DNA of 30,810 bases from Perkinsus olseni (taxonomy: Eukaryota; Perkinsozoa; Perkinsida; Perkinsidae): assembly GCA_013115135.1 (NCBI GenBank), contig JABANP010000585.1, positions 1 to 30,810 of the forward strand, in the 5' to 3' direction. Positions within the stretch are counted from its first letter, which is position 1; each line of letters starts with the position of its first letter. Positions 25,735 through 30,810 of the stretch are shown here, piece after piece. The position numbers and the translations under genes were made by a program. The notes below the pieces were generated by a model. That model ran no database searches. It worked only from the letters and a program-made list of their open reading frames with translations, and was not told the origin of the DNA.

Positions 25735-27918
25735 ATTGAAACGTTCCTTAATAACGAGCAATACATGAATTAGTCATCACGTCTTCCTGCTCTAAGGCTT
25801 CGACCGACTTCATCTGCATCTTCCTCCATCCTCGCGGTCACCGTCCCGGTCGCCAGTCCTCCGACGCTTGCTCCAGCTGCTGCTATTTATTTGTTTTTGT
25901 TTTTTATTATTTTTTTACAGCAAATATTCAATGGTGGGCCTCGTACAAAACAGAGGCGGAAAACCAAAAGTTGTGCCTACCCGGCACTACAATAAGCCCC
26001 TGCGAGCATCGAGGTACTGCATGAGGGCCGAACAAAGTTGATTGAAGGACTTGCGTCGCTTCAAATCAACAATTAGTTTATATAAATGGTAGGGGACACC
26101 ACCTTTGGCCCTATTCCTAGCTTGCTCCAGGAGCGGACAGGAGAGGAGGTAGTGCCGCGTGTTCCCCACCGGCGCCCCACAGTCACACTCTGGCGAGTTG
26201 ACCACCCCGCATCTATAGAGATGGGCTGGGGTTGGGGCCCTTCCGAATACAACGGCACTGCTGGCTGCCGTGACTTCCCCGCGGATCCACAAACGAGCGT
26301 GTGAAGCGCAGTAAAAGAAGTCGTTGACAGAAGTGCCCAGGCTGGCTCTCTTGTCTGACCACCACTTGCGCAGTGACAGACGGCCAGCTTCTCCTTGATA
26401 CCGCCGAAGAGTCCTCACACTGATTTCCGTCTCCGCAGAGACTTCCCTCATGGAGGCACCCTTGGCTGCCAGCTCATCGGCCCGTTCGTTGGCACTGATG
26501 GAACTGTGCCCCGGTACCCATCGAAAGGATACCCTACCAGGGATTTCGGACAATGACAGATAGATCTGTCTCGCCTTATCCCACCGGGCCGTGGATGCTC
26601 GGGACGACAGGATCTTGAGTACCGCCTGAGAGTCCGTGAAGATCTCCCAGTCCTCGTCACCCGCTGTCGAGACAATCCAGCGGACTGCTTCCAGAACTCC
26701 TAGGAGTTCGCAATCCGTAATAGTAGCGTAAGGGGAGAGCTTCCAGAAATTGGAGTAGACCTCTACGCCCTCACGATAGACGACCATAGCAGCACCGGTC
26801 TTGACGTCCTTGACTACCGAACCATCCGTGAAGATGGCATTCTTAGTTTGGAGAGCCTCGAGCGCGTAGTTCTTGGCCTCCTCACGTTCCGAGATGGTAG
26901 TCGTGACCCAGGGGTGCCAAGGTTGAGTGGGCAAACCCCTCCAGCGCTGCACCATATCAGCGCCATCGCGACCCTCTAAGAGAGTCAAGCCCTTGACCGA
27001 GAGAGATTGGTCTAGGGCCTTAGCACACCCAAGCGTAGCGAGCCTGGTGGCCGCGATGGTCCGGAGCTCCAAGTCTGCTGGCAAGATGCCAGCCGCGACG
27101 CAGAGTGCCCGTTGGAGCTATTCCGTGGAGCTTGGAGGGCTATCCTCGCCACCATAGCTGAAACTTGCAACAAGGCAGACTTCGCCGTGGTTGACTCTAG
27201 CCCCTCCTTCCACGCTGCAACAGCGTGACTGAGGGCCGGAACGATCGCCACCTTGTAGGTTTTGATCACTTTCTTTCCGGTGATCCCAGCACGTGCCCAG
27301 CCCAGGTGCCTCAGCCTGCCCAACTTGGCTTTGGCTTCGGCACATTTAACCTTGATGTGATGTTGGAACGATAAACGGTGGTCGATCCAAACACCAAGCA
27401 CCCGGACAACCTTGACGATGTCAACGGGCGTTCCATCCAGGGACAAGACGTTCTCCCCGATGGTCCTAGGCAGGAGCGCCTGGCTTTTGGCCGGCTCATA
27501 GGACACTCCCGCATCGGCGGCCCACGTCAGCAGCAGAGCCTCTGCTGACCGCCACCTCTTTATCAGCGACGGGCCAGTACCGGCAGACACCACTACCGTC
27601 GTGTCATCCGCATAGAGGGTCAGGATTACCCCCTTCTCTTCCATCCCCACGAACGCGTCAATGAGTGGCAGGGTGCTTAACAGAAATAGGAACGGGCCCA
27701 AGGCGCTGCCTTGAGGCACCCCTCTTTCTAAACCCACCGTGGCCTCGTCGCTACCGTACGTAGCAGCCACACTCTGTCCCTTAAGATAGCTCGCGACGAT
27801 GTCGATTAAATATCGAGGCACGCCGTATCGAGCCAAGGTAGCCAGAATGTGGCTGTGCTTAACCGAGGGAAACGCATTTTGCACATCGAGCTAATGCGTG
27901 CATTAGCCGGCACAGTGC
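25735..27918 (-). mobile_element. 5'-truncated LINE with RT and RNase H
   Basis: A minus-strand insertion with a perfect 17-bp target duplication. It starts at reverse-transcriptase motif A and therefore lacks any endonuclease and the N-terminal RT fingers. The 3' part repeats the layout of the first LINE: stop, short UTR, A-rich stretch (25889-25918), then the transduced tail ending at 25735. The truncation point (27890-27918) carries two short palindromes not found in the other LINE, plausibly made when the 5' end was joined. Confidence 0.9.
25987..27890 (-). pseudogene. LINE ORF: reverse transcriptase, RNase H, zinc motif (one frameshift)
   Basis: RT part, read from 27890: LDVQNAFPSV (motif A, catalytic Asp), GVPQGSALGPFLFLL (motif B), YADDTTVVV (motif C, catalytic Asp pair), then a thumb-like region. 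A single frameshift near 27115-27125 separates it from the second frame (27084 to 25987), where LQRALCVAAGILPAD resumes the reading. In that 365-codon frame the RNase H residues are D87 (FTDGS), E126 (CELLGV), D151 (FTDSQ) and D203 (ERADELA), with H193 in PGH. It ends with a C300-C302-H311-C316 zinc motif. The layout fits the I/Jockey/R1 assembly of non-LTR retrotransposons (established for the family). Truncated and frameshifted, so immobile on its own. Confidence 0.9.
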
Positions 27919-27935
27919 CGACAGAGTGCCGGCAG
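27919..27935. repeat. 17-bp LINE target-site duplication (right)
   Basis: Same 17-bp word as 25718-25734. Beyond it, 27936-27985 is an AT-rich palindrome cluster (cggatatt / aatatccg; tctttaa / ttaaaga) absent from copy 1 near 4113. Confidence 0.9.
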
Positions 27936-28146
27936 TCGGATATTTAATATCCGATATTAATCGGATATTAATATTTTATATCTTTAATTTAAAGAATAGA
28001 TGATGCCGGTACCTAGTCGTGCCAAGAGTGTAGCATAACGGGAAGTATAGCTAACCGAAATAGACACGCCGCTATGTACAGCCAAGCCAATCTCGTGAGT
28101 ATCTACTGGGGGATGTACAAGTATTGACAAGGTTGATCTTGGCTTC

Positions 28147-28166
28147 GTACCGCCGGTACGGTACCG
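28147..28166. repeat. Foldback triplet, X = gtaccg
   Basis: X 28147-28152, inverted copy 28154-28159, X again 28161-28166. The single word is at 4293-4298 in copy 1, with the same flanks c and g. Confidence 0.94.
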
Positions 28167-28545
28167 GGTCGAAACCCGCCCACCTGCACGCCACGTTGAG
28201 GAGCTAAGATCCGAGGGGGACTCTATAGCGTAAGCTAGCCTGACGTGAGTGTTGCAGCTCGTTGCCGAAACTTGAAAACTTGCATTACTTTCATTGCTAG
28301 AAGAACGCATTAACATATGAAGAATAGACAGAAGAAGTCTCAATGTTTGCTCAGTAGGATTCAGGCGTCTTTGGAACTGTTACTGTCAAGAAGTACTGAG
28401 ACCTACGACTACGTACGATGGCTTGCATTTACTATAAGGGTCACATCAAACACCCAATGCTCAAGATGAGGACTGTGCTAGTCCGACTAGCCTTGAACGC
28501 ATACCCATGCACGTGCGGAGTGCAGGGTGGGCCTCAACGGTTGAC

Positions 28546-28565
28546 GGCCATGATGGCCGGGCCAT
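28546..28565. repeat. Foldback triplet, X = ggccat
   Basis: Paralogue of 4677-4696, unchanged. Confidence 0.88.
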
Positions 28566-28850
28566 CGTAGAACTCGGACTAGTTGCGGATTACAAACCCT
28601 TGGTGAGCTTCATGGTTAAAGTGGCGTAGGAAGAACGAACCTCAAGTCAAGGAGGTTCAAACTGCAAACTGGATGCAAACTCTGGAAAGTCTACCAATTC
28701 CGGAGAAATGAAGCCAGTGTTAGCTGTTACATGGCCTATAGTCGTTACTGTGTTGTCATTGTAGTGCCTGTAGGGGTTGGCTCTAGGCTCTCCAATGGCT
28801 GCGCATCGTTCGCAAGTGGAGAGTGGGTTTTCGGCCGAAGCTTCTGCGGA

Positions 28851-28863
28851 CCCTTTTCCTCAG
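28851..28863 (+). promoter_or_regulatory. Candidate splice acceptor upstream of copy 7
   Basis: The pyrimidine tract cccttttcctcag ends 37 nt before the ATG. Confidence 0.4.
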
Positions 28864-28900
28864 CTCTGGTTAATCCCTAAGCACGGTTTCCTCACAATCC

Positions 28901-29341
28901 ATGCTTTCCGTAATCCTCGCCATCGGAGCTCTCATCAGCGTCAATGATGCGTATCTGCCGGACGGCAACTTTGCGGGGAGGGTTAAGTCCCCCTTCCTCT
29001 CCGTCGATTGTACCTTCGTCCCTCGTTCTGGCGTCTCCTCCGTGCACATGGTGGTCGGATGTGATGAGGGGAAACCCGCAGCTGTAGGACGTTTCGAGAT
29101 CAAGCCGGCGACCTATCAGCCCAACCAATACGTGATCACGAGTGTCAAGAACCCGAGTTACATGAGTATGATTGCTGAACTGCAAAGCTTATGTCCGCGT
29201 AGATTCGTGAGGATCGATTTCACGCTGTTCGAGAGGATCAAGGGCCGGACTGTCCAAGCAGATGATTTTCGTGTATATTATGCCAGGGACACAAAGTCGG
29301 TTCTTCTGACGAGACTTACTAATACCTCTGATTCGGTTTAG
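28901..29341 (+). CDS. Small secreted protein, family copy 7 (146 aa)
   Basis: The best reference copy: signal residues 1-17 (MLSVILAIGALISVNDA), then YLPDGNFAGRVKSPF, Cys37 in DCTF, Cys54 in GCDE, Cys98 in LCPR, and a C-terminus ending TNTSDSV. There is no transmembrane segment after the signal and no known domain. It shares its upstream 900 bp with the broken copy 1 and its 3' flank with copy 3, so the locus is a recombinant between units. Expected to be secreted; function unknown. Confidence 0.85.
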   Translation: MLSVILAIGALISVNDAYLPDGNFAGRVKSPFLSVDCTFVPRSGVSSVHMVVGCDEGKPAAVGRFEIKPATYQPNQYVITSVKNPSYMSMIAELQSLCPRRFVRIDFTLFERIKGRTVQADDFRVYYARDTKSVLLTRLTNTSDSV

Positions 29342-29664
29342 CGGGGTCGTGAATGAACCGTCATGAGGTAGAGCGGAGAGGTTGAAGGTCGTCCCAGTGC
29401 TGTAATGATTTCGATTATTCTGATCTCAGATCAGTGATCTGGCGATTGTCACGTATTCCAGGAAGTCGATCTTATTAGGATACGCTCGAATGATATCTCG
29501 TGATTGAGGCAGTCACTGCCTGGCAGTACATCCCTTCTTTGTTCGCATACTTATTAATAATAGGTATTTATTAGTATTAAAAATGATAGTAATAATAATA
29601 AGTTATTATTAGACTCATTGAGAAGGAGTGGAGGATCGAGGACTCTTCTGTGACGCGATCATAC

Positions 29665-29684
29665 CTGAATGATTCAGGCTGAAT
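29665..29684. repeat. Foldback triplet, X = ctgaat
   Basis: X 29665-29670, inverted copy 29672-29677, X again 29679-29684. The flank of copy 2 has the word once at 8647-8652 with the same flanks. Confidence 0.94.
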
Positions 29685-29688
29685 CGTG

Positions 29689-29910
29689 ATGTTTGCTGTG
29701 AAGCCCGTGTTGTGCCGCACTGCTTCGTCAGTCCTACGCTGTGATAATCACGTACTTCATGGTCTCTCATTTTTTCTATTTCGTCAATATCGCTCCGACA
29801 GGGAGGATATTCTTATCGCAGAAGAAACTGTTGAGTTGCACGAAGCCTCGTCATCGATAACGCCTCCCGGGGTCCCCAGCGGGCGAGAGGTCGTGTCGCA
29901 GCAATTCTGA
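29689..29910 (+). CDS. Small open frame in the 3' module of copy 7, uncertain
   Basis: Same 73-codon frame as at 8657-8878. Coding status is doubtful. Confidence 0.22.
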   Translation: MFAVKPVLCRTASSVLRCDNHVLHGLSFFLFRQYRSDREDILIAEETVELHEASSSITPPGVPSGREVVSQQF

Positions 29911-30410
29911 TTCGGTGTCACTGAAACTGAATCAGTGTGCCCAGTAAGAATTTTGGTTCGCAAGTATTAACCATGCATGGAGGGAGATGACGGTCGATGA
30001 CATGATGTCATTGAACTTAACCCGCCCGCGAAGCGGAGCATCGCTGCGAAGCGACGTCATCGACATCGCTTCGATCCTTCTGCGCTGCATGTTTCTCATA
30101 TCGCGGGTAAAACTCGAACACTGTTATCACCTTTTTGGCGAAATAAAAAGGTATAGGAATGCACCTTTTTTCGTGTTCGTCCCACCTCGTCATCAGGGCG
30201 GCTTCGTCGCTCATCGAAAGTTCGACCATTCGATTAAGCGTGCTCGAAAACCCCATGAACTTTCTACTGTTCCTTCTTTCTCTCGTATGAGGGTCAAACA
30301 AGCAAAAAACCAACTTTTGCACGTGCAAGTGTTGGTGTCTGTCTGTCCCACATCACCTTTTACGCGAAACAACTTTTCATGGAACGCGATTCAGGGGCTC
30401 CGGTTTCCGC

Positions 30411-30443
30411 CAGACGATAGCCCCATGATGGGGCTATCGTCTG
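30411..30443. repeat. Odd palindrome, 16-bp perfect stem
   Basis: Arms 30411-30426 and 30428-30443 pair around g30427. A second palindrome with an 8-bp stem lies at 30461-30477 around a30469. Confidence 0.92.
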
Positions 30444-30511
30444 TGGAGCCCTCATATACCCTCCACCGACGGTGGAGATGATCGTCAGCTACCTCGCCTT
30501 CGCCCAATCCC

Positions 30512-30531
30512 CTCACACTGTGAGGCTCACA
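30512..30531. repeat. Foldback triplet, X = ctcaca
   Basis: X 30512-30517, inverted copy 30519-30524, X again 30526-30531, with spacers c and g matching the flanks g and c. Confidence 0.87.
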
Positions 30532-30608
30532 GTCCCGCGATATTCGATTAAAATCTTTTTCCTAAGGAGAAAGTATATTTTCTAAGGAAGAAATCTCGCT
30601 CGCCCTCG

Positions 30609-30690
30609 ACATTTTTCTAAGGAGACTTTGCACTTTTCTAAGGAGCCTTTGCGCTTTTCTAAGGAGATTTTGCATCTTTTTAAGGACGCT
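30609..30690 (+). repeat. 21-bp tandem repeat
   Basis: The unit ttttctaaggag-nnttttgcry recurs at 21-bp spacing (ctaagga at 30617, 30638, 30659, then ttaagga at 30680). Looser copies lie at 30562 and 30582. A similar tctaaaga pair is seen near 1690-1720 inside the hAT-like element. Confidence 0.85.
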
Positions 30691-30724
30691 TCCCGCGCGT
30701 AACTATCACCTCTTACACACCGCA

Positions 30725-30810
30725 GCCTTCGGGTTTTTGGTGATGGTCGCCCGAAGGGCGACCTGAGTCGGGTTTCGGGTTCACGGGGGTTACGGTCTGT
30801 ACTCCACTAG
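30725..30810 (+). repeat. Dispersed module shared with 1793-1879
   Basis: 86 bp nearly identical to the interior of the 997-bp hAT-like element, cut by the window end. Confidence 0.8.

Larger units (their letters stand above)
24663..28900 (+). repeat. Large segmental duplication, copy 2
   Basis: Collinear with 2574-5031 apart from the private events listed for copy 1. 24663-24670 is the uninserted hAT target. It is split by the LINE at 25735-27918. No other gene is visible. Confidence 0.85.
29342..30128 (+). repeat. 3' flank module of copy 7 and start of the spacer unit
   Basis: Nearly identical to the flank of copy 3 for about 300 bp. Contains the tgatct (29421-29440) and ggcagt (29508-29527) foldbacks, the AT-rich triplet run, a private ctgaat foldback (29665-29684), and the gaattttgg motif followed by the spacer. 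Homology ends abruptly at about 30128. Confidence 0.8.
30129..30810. mobile_element. Unidentified repeat interrupting the spacer, runs off the window
   Basis: The spacer of the gene unit breaks off at 30128, and unrelated sequence follows. It opens with an inverted pair acctttttggcg / aaaaaggt, then contains odd palindromes (30411-30443 and 30461-30477), a foldback triplet (30512-30531), a 21-bp tandem repeat, and finally the 86-bp module shared with the hAT-like element. Probably a transposon whose other end lies outside the window; superfamily unknown. Open frames on either strand carry no recognisable motif. Confidence 0.5.

Noticed and set aside
411..30531. CRISPR-like or integron-like reading of the scattered palindromes
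   Set aside because: The words differ at each site, spacing is irregular and there are no constant repeats; the genome is eukaryotic in layout.

Overview
The window looks like nuclear DNA of a eukaryotic microbe. There are no operons, Shine-Dalgarno sites, rRNA or tRNA genes. Seven dispersed and tandem copies of an intronless gene for a small secreted protein sit among non-LTR (LINE) and terminal-inverted-repeat transposons and large segmental duplications. A protist such as a Perkinsus-like alveolate would fit, but that is only a guess from style; no diagnostic marker such as a spliced-leader gene was seen.

Layout. 1-1576: gene-poor DNA with a decayed 3' flank of the gene family. 1577-2573: a hAT-like transposon with 8-bp target duplications, empty in the second copy of the surrounding repeat. 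2574-5487: a segment repeated at 24663-29341, ending in gene copy 1 (broken). 5488-12215: direct repeats about 3 kb long carrying copies 2 (7872-8315) and 3 (10848-11288), each with a 3' flank module and a spacer; two spacers hold a 415-bp inverted-repeat element. 12420-13806: copy 4. 13816-16230 plus 20194-20289: the same unit inverted, with broken copy 5. A 5'-truncated LINE (16246-20178, 15-bp target duplication) split this unit, and the LINE was itself split by a 2.8-kb DNA transposon (16487-19299, TSD CGG). 20290-22380: hAT-like ends and hairpin-rich DNA with no gene. 22400-23144: copy 6. 24043-24549: a 168-codon ORF related to the LINE tail. 24663-29341: second copy of the large segment, split by a LINE with reverse transcriptase and RNase H (25735-27918, 17-bp target duplication), ending in intact copy 7. 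30129-30810: an unidentified repeat that runs off the window.

The gene family encodes about 146 residues: a hydrophobic N-terminal signal, three cysteines, a near-invariant first half and a variable second half. Copies 3 and 7 differ far more inside the coding region (mostly replacement changes) than in their 3' flanks, which points to diversifying selection. Every copy has a pyrimidine tract ending in CAG upstream of its ATG, 37 nt away in six of seven.

The most unusual signal is a recurrent micro-insertion. At about 25 distinct sites a 6-bp word X is followed by an inverted copy and then by X again, in the arrangement X-n-X'-n-X, adding exactly 14 bp. The two single-base spacers are not random: with flanking bases p and q, the inserted block is the reverse complement of the whole 8-mer pXq. 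Over a dozen sites have an uninserted paralogue in this same window. Related perfect palindromes with a single central base (stems of 8-26 bp) are also scattered through the window, one of them at the inversion junction of the gene array. Insertions of this kind helped to break gene copies 1 and 5.
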